A stretch of DNA of 64,000 nt. It comes from Methylonatrum kenyense. Lineage in GTDB: Bacteria; Pseudomonadota; Gammaproteobacteria; Nitrococcales; Aquisalimonadaceae. The position numbers were made by a program, and so were the translations under genes. This document shows, one piece after another, positions 18,039-27,950 of the stretch. The stretch covers positions 336,102 to 400,101 of the forward strand of contig NZ_JALPKO010000003.1 in NCBI RefSeq assembly GCF_023195885.1, written 5' to 3'. Numbering within the stretch: the stretch's first letter is position 1; each line of letters starts with the position of its first letter. The notes under the pieces were generated by a model. It did not search any database. It saw nothing but the letters and a program-made list of their open reading frames with translations, and was not told the DNA's origin.

Positions 18039-18578
18039 ATGTTCAAACGTCGCCAGCTGCTGCACCTGATGGCTGCCCTGCCGATTCTGGGGCTGGCCGC
18101 TTGCCGCGGGGGGCAGGAAACGTCCTCGGATGACTGTTCCCCGCTGCTACTTACGGAGGATCATGATTGCGCCCTGTGCGGCATGAGCGTGACCCACCAC
18201 ACGGGTCCCAAGGGGCAGGCTTGCCTACGTGACGGTCGGGTACTGCCATTTTGTTCCGTCACGGATATGTTGTCCTGGGCTTGGCAGCCGGAATCCGCCA
18301 ATGCCGTTCGCGGTTTGCGGGTGCATGATTTGTCGCGCACCGACTGGGATCAGCCGTCCGAGGACGCCTGGATGGACGCGGTCGAGGCAGTTTATGTTGT
18401 GGGGCATGGGCGCCGCGGCGCGATGGGGCATTCGCCGGCACCGTTCTCGTCCCGCGCCGACGCCGAGCGCTTTGCCTCACGGCATGGTGGCCGGTTACTG
18501 GCGTTTGATGAACTGGACTGGGAAATCCACAAAGGTGCCGAGCCGACGGGGTACGAGGCCCATCCGCACGCTCATTGA
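18039..18578 (+). CDS. nosL: NosL, copper-chaperone lipoprotein
   Basis: A 179-residue lipoprotein: the signal ends in a lipobox LAAC with Cys22 as the lipid-modified residue. The mature part carries CALCGMSV, the copper-binding Cys-x-x-Cys-x-Met region of NosL, and a later PFCSVTDML segment. NosL delivers Cu(I) to NosZ via NosDFY. It is the last gene of the nos operon; no nosX/apbE follows. Confidence 0.94.
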   Translation: MFKRRQLLHLMAALPILGLAACRGGQETSSDDCSPLLLTEDHDCALCGMSVTHHTGPKGQACLRDGRVLPFCSVTDMLSWAWQPESANAVRGLRVHDLSRTDWDQPSEDAWMDAVEAVYVVGHGRRGAMGHSPAPFSSRADAERFASRHGGRLLAFDELDWEIHKGAEPTGYEAHPHAH

Positions 18579-18602
18579 CCCGGGCGTCGCCCGGCCACCT
18601 TC

Positions 18603-19043
18603 TCAGGTGGTGACCCCCAGCATTTGCCGCAGGGACTGCCGGTTATCAAGGATGTCGGCCAATGTGTAACGGTCGAGCACGTCCATGAATGCATCAAGCG
18701 CCTCTTTCAGCATTCCTTGCAGGCGGCAATCCGGTGCCAGTCGACAACGGCCCGAACTGCTGAAACATTCGACGATGGCCATATCGGCCTCGGTTTGCCG
18801 TACCAGGACGCCGACATTGATGTCCTCGGGCCGCATCTGCATCCGCAGACCACCACCCTTGCCGCGGACGGTCTCGATATAACCCAGCTTGCCGAGCTGA
18901 TAGACCACCTTCATGACGTGGTTTCGGGAGATCGCGTAGCGCTCGGCGATTTCGGTGATGGTTGCACGTTCCCCGTCGTCGCCACGCACGCCAAGATAGA
19001 TCAGCACGCGAAGTGCATAGTCGGTATAGAGAGTCAGCCGCAT
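18603..19043 (-). CDS. nsrR: Rrf2-family NO-sensing repressor NsrR, copy 1
   Basis: A 146-residue Rrf2 winged-helix protein. The N-terminus MRLTLYTDYALRVLIYLG and the helix AISRNHVMKVVYQLGKLGYI match NsrR. Three conserved cysteines (93, 100, 106) would hold the iron-sulfur cluster that NO destroys, releasing the repressor. Target sites of suitable form occur before RIC, nnrS and hemerythrin genes here. It lies tail-to-tail with nosL and downstream of a hemerythrin-like gene read in the same direction. A close paralogue is at 54223-54663. Confidence 0.92.
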   Translation of the reverse strand: MRLTLYTDYALRVLIYLGVRGDDGERATITEIAERYAISRNHVMKVVYQLGKLGYIETVRGKGGGLRMQMRPEDINVGVLVRQTEADMAIVECFSSSGRCRLAPDCRLQGMLKEALDAFMDVLDRYTLADILDNRQSLRQMLGVTT

Positions 19044-19121
19044 GGCAGAAAGGGACCAGTTGCGTGAGAAACAAAAAGTTTGCCACAGCCGGGCGGAATC
19101 CGATATCGGCGACTCAGGGAT

Positions 19122-19694
19122 TTACGCATTCCCCATTCCCATTGTTTCCAATTCCCGATTGGTGTTGGGCCAGATCATGCGATCCAGGTCCGCGTAGGCC
19201 TCCTCGGCGCGGCGGCGCGTGCCGTGGTCCGTCACGCGTTCATGGAAGCGACGCAGAGTCTGCCAATCAGCAGTTGTCAGTGCCTTCTCCAGGTGCCGGA
19301 AGATATGAAGCTCCTCCAGGTCCATTTGCAGCCGAAAGCGGGAAATGTAGCTGGTTCCAGCCTCGATCAGGGTGGAGCGCCTATGGATTTGGCCGTTGAT
19401 GATGTCGTCCAGCAATGCGGCGAGTCGCCTGCCGTCGCGATGCAGTTCAGTAAACTCTTGGGCAAGCGCCCGGACGGCCGGTTCGGCTGCCGGCATGCGA
19501 ATCCGCAGGCGATCGAACAACATGGCTTCGAGCCGGTGATGATAGCCATCCGGAAACGTTGTCAGGAAATTCAGCACGCGCTCCATCAGCGGGTAATCGG
19601 CATGCCCGACGCGTTGCGCAGCAACAAGCTGAGTTTCAAGTGCTGATAGTAGCGTTCGCAGCTTCCCGTGATCACGACGGAGTTCTTCAAGCAT
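19122..19694 (-). CDS. Hemerythrin-like HHE domain protein, copy 1
   Basis: A 190-residue helical protein beginning MLEELRRDHGKLRTLL. Candidate iron ligands are His9, the YHHRLEAMLFDRL segment, ELHRDGRRL and the EELHIFRHLEKAL helix; the pattern is that of hemerythrin-like domains binding a di-iron centre. It is upstream of nsrR1 in the same direction with a 78-bp gap, so the pair is probably one NO-responsive transcript. The exact activity (NO or O2 binding, iron delivery) is unknown. The copy at 53572-54144 is very similar except at the C-terminus. Confidence 0.85.
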   Translation of the reverse strand: MLEELRRDHGKLRTLLSALETQLVAAQRVGHADYPLMERVLNFLTTFPDGYHHRLEAMLFDRLRIRMPAAEPAVRALAQEFTELHRDGRRLAALLDDIINGQIHRRSTLIEAGTSYISRFRLQMDLEELHIFRHLEKALTTADWQTLRRFHERVTDHGTRRRAEEAYADLDRMIWPNTNRELETMGMGNA

Positions 19695-19747
19695 TCGATT
19701 TCCCTCGTCAGAGCCAACCGGCCTGACATGCCGGCAATCAGCAATGA

Positions 19748-19770
19748 AAGAAGTATAGAAAATAACTGTT
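19748..19770 (-). promoter_or_regulatory. Probable NsrR-type site before hemerythrin gene, copy 1
   Basis: Read on the minus strand, AACAGTTATTT-T-CTATACTTCTT lies 54-76 bases before the ATG at 19694 and contains a TATACT -10. Arm symmetry is poor, but the homologous site before copy 2 (53496-53518) is more symmetric, which supports it. Confidence 0.5.
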
Positions 19771-19877
19771 AATGATTCCAGAAATCTCGTGCTGATGGCC
19801 GACGAACAATGGGAAGACGGAATCGGGCCAGGTCGGGCCGTGCGGGGAAGCGTGATATCCGACGCCGAATCTTGATT

Positions 19878-20819
19878 TTACAGCGGATGCGAAGCCCGGA
19901 GATTTTCCCGCACGAATTCCCGGAACACCCGGACCCGGGCCGGTGCGTCGCGCCCACCGAGGGTGATGGCGTACAGCGTGCCCTCGGCCGCGTGCCACTC
20001 GGGGAGCACGCGCCGGACAGCGCCGGTCGCAATGGAGCCGGCAGCGACAAGGTCGGGAACCGGAGCGATGCCTCCCCCGGCCGCGGCGATACGCAGGATG
20101 CTGGCATAGTCGTTCGCCTGGACCACCGGCCGCACGGCCACTTCCCGACGCTTTCGCCGATCGCCGGTCAGCGTTAATTGCACGGTGCCGGAAAATTCCC
20201 GGGCGACCACCAGATCATGCGCTTTGAGGTCCGCCGGCGTGACTGGAGCACCACCTGCAGCTGCCAGATAGCTCGGCGATGCGTAAAGCCCGATCCTGAA
20301 CTCGCCCACTGTGGATGCGCGATAGCCCATGTCCGGAAGGTCATCTACCGCAGCCCGAAGGGCCAGATCCACGCGGTGAGCGGCGAGATCGATGGGCGCG
20401 TTCGCGAGGACGAGTTCCATGGTGATCTGCGGGTGCCGCGCCCGGAATTGAACCAATAGGTCCGGCAGGGCAGTCATGCCGAAGTCCATCGGCGCGGTGA
20501 TCCGCAGGTGCCCCCGCGGCACGGTCTTGGACTGACGAGCAGCCTCCGCGGCTTCGTCCAACCAATTAAGGGCCTCTCTGGCCCTTGCGTGAAATGCAAG
20601 GCCCTCATCGGTCGGTGTTACCGCCCTGGGCGTGCGCGCCAGCAGCTGTACCCCCAGGCGCCGCTCCAGACGCGACAGACGCCGACTCACGCTGCCTTTG
20701 GTCTCGCCGAGTTGCCGGGCCGCCGCGGAGACGGTACCGAATTCCGTGACGGCACAGAAAGCCCGCACATCGTCCAGGGAACCACCGAGAGTTTCCAAAA
20801 TGTCAACCATGTGTTCCAT
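19878..20819 (-). CDS. LysR-family transcriptional regulator
   Basis: About 313 residues: an N-terminal winged helix (LDDVRAFCAVTEFGTVSAAARQLGETKGSVSRRLSRLERRLG) and a periplasmic-binding-like effector domain (GHLRITAPMDFGMTALPDLL onward). The sequence is like the DsdC/GcvA-type group with AP(M)DFG motifs. It is divergent from the dioxygenase gene at 20926 with a short shared promoter region, the classic arrangement for a LysR activator and its target. The start at 20819 (MEHMVDIL) is favoured over upstream starts that would cross the promoter. It is absent from block B, where a deletion scar remains. Confidence 0.88.
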   Translation of the reverse strand: MEHMVDILETLGGSLDDVRAFCAVTEFGTVSAAARQLGETKGSVSRRLSRLERRLGVQLLARTPRAVTPTDEGLAFHARAREALNWLDEAAEAARQSKTVPRGHLRITAPMDFGMTALPDLLVQFRARHPQITMELVLANAPIDLAAHRVDLALRAAVDDLPDMGYRASTVGEFRIGLYASPSYLAAAGGAPVTPADLKAHDLVVAREFSGTVQLTLTGDRRKRREVAVRPVVQANDYASILRIAAAGGGIAPVPDLVAAGSIATGAVRRVLPEWHAAEGTLYAITLGGRDAPARVRVFREFVRENLRASHPL

Positions 20820-20925
20820 GTTGGCTGTCTTCCGCCAAAAAGGAAACCTCTCCATCCTGAGGGCGGATGGGCACGACAAATCACCACGACGTCCGATAGT
20901 CAGACCGCAGCCGGAGGTTCCCGTA

Positions 20926-21735
20926 ATGACGACACAAGATTTGCCGGTGCTGTTCGTGCCACATGGCGCGGGCCCATGCTTCTTCATGGACTGGGAGCCG
21001 CCCGGGACCTGGGCCCGGATGGAACAGTGGCTGCGATCCGTACCGGAGCTTGTCGGTGTCCGGCCGAGGGCGCTGCTGGTGGTTTCCGGACACTGGGAGG
21101 CACCCGTGTTCACGTTAAATGCGCAACGGCAACCGCCGTTGCTTTACGACTATGGTGGTTTCCCGCCGCATACCTACGAATTGCAGTACCCGGCCGCCGG
21201 ATCCCCCGCGCTCGCGGCACGGGTCGAGTCGCTGCTTGGGGAGCCTGGTATGGATGTTGCGCTTGAGCACGAACGGGGGTTGGACCACGGGGTATTCATC
21301 CCGCTGAAGGTGATGTATCCGGACGCGGATGTGCCGGTCGTGCAACTGTCCCTGAAACGCGGGCTGGATCCCGCGGACCATCTGGCGATGGGCCGTGCGC
21401 TTGCGCCTCTGCGGCGAGAGGGTGTGCTGATTATCGGTAGCGGTATGAGTTATCACAACATGCAGCGGTTTCGCTTCGACGATGCCGAACTCGATCCGGA
21501 CTCGGTGGCGTTCGACGCCTGGTTGAGAGACACCGTCCCGTTGCCGGCAGCCGAGCGAGAGCAGCGGCTCGCGGCCTGGGTCCGAGCACCCGGCGGCCGC
21601 GCTGCGCACCCGAGGGAGGAGCATCTGCTGCCCCTGCATGTGGCCGCCGGGGCCGCCAACCAGGACACCGGCCGCCAGGCGTTTCAGGATCGTGTCCTGG
21701 GCAGCGTGCAATCCGCGTACATATTCGGTGGATAA
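20926..21735 (+). CDS. Class III extradiol dioxygenase, DODA/YgiD family
   Basis: A 269-residue LigB-superfamily protein. Metal-ligand regions are visible: FVPHGAGP near residue 11, VVSGHWEAP around 55, GLDHGVFIPL and the late HLLPLHVAAGA. The family opens aromatic rings of catechol-like substrates such as DOPA; bacterial substrates are mostly unknown. The ATG at 20926 follows CCGGAGG. It is probably controlled by the divergent LysR gene and followed 18 bases later by a glutathionyl-hydroquinone reductase, so the pair may deal with catechol or quinone stress. A truncated relic lies at 53199-53293. Confidence 0.88.
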   Translation: MTTQDLPVLFVPHGAGPCFFMDWEPPGTWARMEQWLRSVPELVGVRPRALLVVSGHWEAPVFTLNAQRQPPLLYDYGGFPPHTYELQYPAAGSPALAARVESLLGEPGMDVALEHERGLDHGVFIPLKVMYPDADVPVVQLSLKRGLDPADHLAMGRALAPLRREGVLIIGSGMSYHNMQRFRFDDAELDPDSVAFDAWLRDTVPLPAAEREQRLAAWVRAPGGRAAHPREEHLLPLHVAAGAANQDTGRQAFQDRVLGSVQSAYIFGG

Positions 21736-21752
21736 GGAAAGGGGAGGCAATC

Positions 21753-22796
21753 ATGCCGGGACTGGTTAATGGCAAGTGGGTCAAGGGCAGCGTCGCGGAA
21801 GGCGAGATCGACGACGGCGCCTTCCGGCGCGAGCCCACTCGATTCCGTGACTGGATCACGCCCGACGGTTCACCCGGGCCGGACGATCGCCGTGCCTTCC
21901 CGGCGGAACCCGGCCGATACCAATTGTTCGTCGCGTACCTGTGCCCCTGGGCATCGCGCGCGCTGATCCTGCGCAAGCTCAAGGGGCTGGGGGCATTGAT
22001 CCCCGTCTCTGTGGCCGACGCCGTACTCGGCGAGGAGGGCTGGACCTATGCCAAGGTGGAGGACGCGGGCCCCAGGCTTGGGGCCATCGATCGCCACTAC
22101 CAGCTCTACACCGCCACCGATCCGGGCTATAGCGGAAAGGTGTCAGTGCCGGTGCTGTGGGACCGCGAGCAGGGGCGAATCGTGAACAACGAATCCGCCG
22201 ATATCGTACGCATCCTGAACACGGCGTTTGATCACCTGACCGGCAATGATCTGGACTTCTACCCGGAGCCGCTGCGTCACGAGATCGACGCCTGGAACGC
22301 GCTGATCTACGAGACACTCAACAATGGCGTCTACCGCGCGGGCTTTGCGAAATCCCAGGCGCACTACGATGCGGCTGTCAGCGATGTGTTCGAGACGCTG
22401 GACCGGCTGGAATGTCAGCTGAACAATCAGCGTTACCTGGCCGGCCATTACCTGACCGAGGCGGACTGGCGGCTGTTCGTGACCCTGGTGCGTTTTGATG
22501 CCGCCTATCATGGCGCTTTCAAGTGCAATATCCGGCGTCTCGAGGATTATCCGAATCTCTCCAATTACCTGCGGGAACTCTATCAGTGGCCCGGGGTGCG
22601 CGAGACCGTCAATCTGCAGCACATCAAGAAAGGCTACTACTCGATCACTGCCATCAACCCCACGCGGATCGTGCCTAGCGGACCGGTACTCGACTTTGAT
22701 CGTCCGCATGATCGTGACCGGCTGGAAGGGCAGGGTGTCTGGCGGCGTTCATCGACGTGCGTCCACGGCGCCCGACGTTCATCGTTCAGTCAATGA
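21753..22796 (+). CDS. Glutathionyl-hydroquinone reductase (YqjG/ECM4 family GST)
   Basis: A 347-residue xi-class glutathione transferase. The N-terminal thioredoxin-like domain has the catalytic YLCPWASR motif with Cys64, and the family segments KVSVPVLWDREQGRIVNNESADI and NNGVYRAGFA are clear; a helical C-domain follows. These enzymes reduce glutathionyl-hydroquinones to hydroquinones. The C-terminal 25 or so residues, rich in Arg and Ser, look unlike the family and may be read-through of a mutated stop. Likely co-transcribed with the dioxygenase. Confidence 0.9.
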   Translation: MPGLVNGKWVKGSVAEGEIDDGAFRREPTRFRDWITPDGSPGPDDRRAFPAEPGRYQLFVAYLCPWASRALILRKLKGLGALIPVSVADAVLGEEGWTYAKVEDAGPRLGAIDRHYQLYTATDPGYSGKVSVPVLWDREQGRIVNNESADIVRILNTAFDHLTGNDLDFYPEPLRHEIDAWNALIYETLNNGVYRAGFAKSQAHYDAAVSDVFETLDRLECQLNNQRYLAGHYLTEADWRLFVTLVRFDAAYHGAFKCNIRRLEDYPNLSNYLRELYQWPGVRETVNLQHIKKGYYSITAINPTRIVPSGPVLDFDRPHDRDRLEGQGVWRRSSTCVHGARRSSFSQ

Positions 22797-22911
22797 GCCC
22801 ATGCACCATCACCGGCAAGCCGAACCCGGGGGCAGGGCGGTGCTGCACCGAAAACCGGCAGCTTGCCGGTGTGCGGTCAGGAACAGGAGGTGCTGGGAGA
22901 CCGCTCGCCTA

Positions 22912-22954
22912 ACCGGAACTGGCTGGCCTGACGGGTTTTTCAGGCCAATCCGGT
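22912..22954. terminator. Hairpin between the convergent GST and gdhA genes
   Basis: A long imperfect stem: AACCGGA pairs with TCCGGTT and inside it TGGCCTG (22924-22930) pairs with CAGGCCA (22941-22947) around a T-rich loop. It lies between two convergent genes and may act in both directions, though neither side has a strong T-run. The rest of 22797-22980 shows no gene. Confidence 0.5.
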
Positions 22955-22980
22955 TGTTCGCAGCGGCTGTAGAATCCGAA

Positions 22981-24691
<1,711 letters not shown>

Positions 24692-24812
24692 GGGTGTCAG
24701 GTCTGGCTCCGGAAGGAAATCCGCGTTGCGCTCGAAAGGGAGTGTACCGGATAGCAACTGGATGGACGCATGCCGAGGGCCGGGCCGTCCGGGGAGGCCT
24801 TGGTATCGACGC

Positions 24813-25568
24813 CTAATCAAGTAACGGCAGATCCGCCAGCATGGGTTCCAGCACGGTGCCGATAAGGAAGGCGACAATGGCGGCGCCACCGCCCATGAGC
24901 AGTGTTTCGAAACCAGCGCGCCAGCGTTTCATGGACAGAATGACACCCTTCGCGTAGCCGATACCAAACAAGGCCATGGCCGTTATGATCGCGCTTGCCA
25001 CGAAATACTCGGCGCCGGTGAATACCGGCACCAGGAAGGGGAGCAGCGGGATGGAACCCACCGCCATGAAGGTCGCGAAGGTGGCCAGGCCAGCTTTGCT
25101 TGCGGACGGGCCCGTCAAGGCTACACCGTATTCCTCCATCAGCATGGTATCCACCCACAGGCGGCGGTCACTGGTGATGGTCTCGACAATATTCTCCAGC
25201 GCCCCGCCCCGGAAACCCTTTGCCTCGAAAATGGCGCGGATCTCCTCCTGTTCACCGTCGGGGTCGACGGCCACATGGTGTATTTCCTGCGCGCGGAGCC
25301 GGCGACGTTCATCGTCCGAGGCCTTGACTGCCTGATAGTTACTCACTCCCATGCTGAAGGCGTCGGCGATCAGGCTGGCAACACCAAGTACGAATGCCAC
25401 CACGCCGGGCAGCCCGGCGCCCGCCACACTGGCAACCACCGCCAGGGTCGTGATGCAGCCGTCAATACCTCCGAGAATGGCATCTGGCAGATAGCTTGGC
25501 CGGTTGCCTTCAGCCAGGCGCCGTCGGATGGCAACAGGATCGTGACTGTGGTTTAACTCCGGATTCAT
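24813..25568 (-). CDS. VIT/CCC1-family iron or manganese transporter
   Basis: A 251-residue membrane protein with about five helices. The first (YLPDAILGGIDGCITTLAVVASVAGAG) and second (VVAFVLGVASLIADAFSMGVSNY) carry the D/G/S residues typical of VIT1/CCC1 carriers, followed by a charged cytosolic metal-binding loop (EEIRAIFEAKGFRG). The family moves Fe2+ or Mn2+ out of the cytosol. Bacterioferritin lies 600 bp away, suggesting a shared theme of iron handling. Confidence 0.9.
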   Translation of the reverse strand: MNPELNHSHDPVAIRRRLAEGNRPSYLPDAILGGIDGCITTLAVVASVAGAGLPGVVAFVLGVASLIADAFSMGVSNYQAVKASDDERRRLRAQEIHHVAVDPDGEQEEIRAIFEAKGFRGGALENIVETITSDRRLWVDTMLMEEYGVALTGPSASKAGLATFATFMAVGSIPLLPFLVPVFTGAEYFVASAIITAMALFGIGYAKGVILSMKRWRAGFETLLMGGGAAIVAFLIGTVLEPMLADLPLLD

Positions 25569-25724
25569 GGGTCTGTCCTGATTCAGGTAATCATTGAAGT
25601 GCGGATGTTTTTTGCGGAGATGCGGTCAGCATCCCACAATGCACGGCGTGGGTCCGCTAACCGGGTTTGTACGGTCTAGTTGGCCTGTCATATGCCGAAC
25701 TGTTCGCCAACCAGGAGATCCGTT

Positions 25725-26090
25725 ATGCATCTCGCCATTGCCTCGACCTACGGCCCAACCGACCCGACACGAGCGACCGTCCCGTTTTTGCACGCGCGTG
25801 CCGCGCGGGAGCAGGGTGACGCGGTGACCATCATGTTGCTGCACGATGCCGTGCTGCTGGCGCACGGGGATTCGGCCCAGGATATTCGTGCGTTCGGTCC
25901 ACCGCCGCTCGGAGCTATCTTCGAGGAGCTGGCGGCGGACCCCAACGTAACGTTGCTGGTGTGCAAGCCATGCCATACCGTGCGTCGCCTCGAGGAATCC
26001 CGTTTACATGCTGGTGCCCGGTTGGCAACGATGGGGGACTTTCATCGAGCCATACGGGAGAATGGAGCGACCGTGTCTAACTACGGCTAG
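25725..26090 (+). CDS. DsrE-like small protein
   Basis: A 121-residue soluble protein with a Rossmann-like DsrE fold pattern: MHLAIASTYGPTDPTRATVPFLHARAA at the start, a strand-helix TIMLLHDAVLLA and TLLVCKPCHTVRR. Cys84 and Cys87 (CKPC) are candidate redox or sulfur-carrying residues. Function is unknown. The ATG at 25725 follows an AGGAGA site. Confidence 0.7.
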   Translation: MHLAIASTYGPTDPTRATVPFLHARAAREQGDAVTIMLLHDAVLLAHGDSAQDIRAFGPPPLGAIFEELAADPNVTLLVCKPCHTVRRLEESRLHAGARLATMGDFHRAIRENGATVSNYG

Positions 26091-26173
26091 GACAACGCTG
26101 TCCGCGCTTTGGTAAATTCGGGCGTTTCAAGGGACAATCTTCGTAGCGTTGTCATGGACTATCAGGAGGTGGC

Positions 26174-26638
26174 ATGAAGGGTGACAAGAAGGTCATTGAG
26201 TATCTCAACCGCGGCGTGCGCAGCGAGCTTACGGCCGTCCACCAATACGTCCTGAATGCGCGACTCCTTGAACACTGGGGCCTGAATAGCCTGGCGAGCA
26301 AACAGGAAGAGGAAGCGCGGGAGGAGATGCAGCACGCTGATCGTCTCATCCGCCGCATCCTGTTCCTGGGTGGTAGCCCGAACGTGCAGGACATGGATAC
26401 GGTTCGTGTCGGCAATGACGTCAGGGAAATCCTGGAGAATGATCTGGCAGCCGAGTCAGAGGCACTGGCCCTTTACCGGGAAGCGATGGAGTACTGCGAG
26501 AAAGCGCGGGATTACCAGAGCCGTGACATCTTCGGCGCCTTGTTGGCCGACGAGGAAGGTCACTACGATTTCCTGGAGACTCAGCTGGAACTGATGGAGC
26601 GCATCGGCCGGAAGAACTTCGAACAGTCCGGTACGTAA
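26174..26638 (+). CDS. bfr: Bacterioferritin
   Basis: A 154-residue ferritin-fold protein. Ferroxidase residues are visible: ELTAVHQY (Glu18), EEEAREEMQHADRLI (Glu51, His54), ESEALALYREA (Glu94) and DEEGHYDFL (Glu127, His130). A haem-binding Met is expected around residue 52 (EEMQHAD). It stores iron as ferric mineral in the cytosol. GGAGG precedes the start. Confidence 0.95.
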   Translation: MKGDKKVIEYLNRGVRSELTAVHQYVLNARLLEHWGLNSLASKQEEEAREEMQHADRLIRRILFLGGSPNVQDMDTVRVGNDVREILENDLAAESEALALYREAMEYCEKARDYQSRDIFGALLADEEGHYDFLETQLELMERIGRKNFEQSGT

Positions 26639-26800
26639 GCGTCCAGCGAGAATGGCCGATGGGAGCGGCTGCGCGTTCTCTGTATTTGTATGTCCTGGCC
26701 CGGAAGATTGTCCACGTGATCTCTCGGACGGATGTTGCGTTCCCTCGAACACCCGGGTTCCAGACTGTCGATTCCCTGCAAAATCACGCCGGAGGTCTAC

Positions 26801-27403
26801 ATGACGACACCGTCAACTACTCTTCGTACCCTTCTCAGCCTGGGGCAGGCGCCCTCGGCCTTGTCGGATTCGGCGCTGATCCTCATTGATTGCCAGAACA
26901 CCTACCGTGAAGGCGTCATGAAGCTTGAGGGAGTGGAGGAGGCGCTGACGGAATGTCAAACGCTGCTCGAACGGGCTCGGGGCGCCGGCATCCCGATCTT
27001 CCACATTCAACACGACGCGGGGCCCGGGTCACCGTACGACATCCGCGCTGACATTGGGGCGATTGCTGATCCGGTTGCTCCGAAGAACGGCGAACCGGTC
27101 ATTACCAAGCATTTGCCCAACTCGTTCGTGGATACGGACTTGCATGATTCTCTTCAGCAGGTCGGGGTCCGGAACATCATTCTTGCGGGTTTCATGACCC
27201 ACATGTGCGTTAACTCCACGGCCCACGGCGGTTTCAATCTCGGATACGCACCGACCGTTGTGGCCAGTGCCACGGCGAGCCGGCCATTGGAAGCGAGGGA
27301 TGGGCAGGTTCTGTCTGCGGAGGCCGTACGAGACGGTGCCTTGGCCTCCACGCGCGACCTTTATGCGATCATCGTGAACACTGCGGCGGACATTCCGGAT
27401 TGA
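26801..27403 (+). CDS. Isochorismatase-family cysteine hydrolase
   Basis: A 200-residue alpha/beta hydrolase of the isochorismatase-like superfamily. The catalytic triad appears as Asp in LILIDCQNTYREG, Lys in PVITKHLPNSF and Cys in GFMTHMCVNSTAHGG. The superfamily includes nicotinamidases and hydrolases of unknown substrate; sequence does not decide which. The ATG at 26801 has a GGAGG site eight bases upstream. Confidence 0.9.
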   Translation: MTTPSTTLRTLLSLGQAPSALSDSALILIDCQNTYREGVMKLEGVEEALTECQTLLERARGAGIPIFHIQHDAGPGSPYDIRADIGAIADPVAPKNGEPVITKHLPNSFVDTDLHDSLQQVGVRNIILAGFMTHMCVNSTAHGGFNLGYAPTVVASATASRPLEARDGQVLSAEAVRDGALASTRDLYAIIVNTAADIPD

Positions 27404-27489
27404 GCGCAAACCCACCACGGCCCTTGCGGTAGGTCTGAGCGACGGTTCCCTAGCCTGCGGCAGACGTACTGACTCGAAGGACGGCGCCA

Positions 27490-27942
27490 TTGGCGGATTA
27501 TACGATCCGAATGAAGCGCGTGTACGACACGCCGGAGCCGGAGGACGGAGCCCGGCTCCTGGTGGATCGGGTCTGGCCTCGTGGTGTGCGGCGCGAGGCG
27601 CTTGAGCTCACCGACTGGCCCCGACAGATCACCCCTTCCGCCGCGTTACGCAAGCGCTGGCACGCCGGCGAGCTCGACTACGAAGGCTTTGCTGGTGCCT
27701 TCCGGGATGAGCTCACGGAGCGTGCTGATGATCTGATCCCCTTGATGCGCCGCGCCCGTGAGGGCCCCCTCACGTTGCTCAGCGCGGTGCGCCGCATGGA
27801 GCGATCCCACGTTCCGGTGCTTCGGGCGGTGCTCCTGGAGCAACTGACCACGGAGGATCGCGAGGCGGGGGATTACGAGACGAGCTCCCCGCCGTGCTAC
27901 GCGGAAGAGTTTTACGGGCCGGACTACAAACCGCCCTCGTGA
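27490..27942 (+). CDS. DUF488 (YeaO-like) protein
   Basis: A 150-residue protein with the DUF488 hallmarks MKRVYDTPEPEDG, LLVDRVWPRGVRRE and a late LTLLSAVRR. A GAAGGA site supports the TTG at 27490; the ATG at 27511 is an alternative. Function of the family is unknown. Confidence 0.85.
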   Translation: MADYTIRMKRVYDTPEPEDGARLLVDRVWPRGVRREALELTDWPRQITPSAALRKRWHAGELDYEGFAGAFRDELTERADDLIPLMRRAREGPLTLLSAVRRMERSHVPVLRAVLLEQLTTEDREAGDYETSSPPCYAEEFYGPDYKPPS

Positions 27943-27950
27943 AGCCCGTA

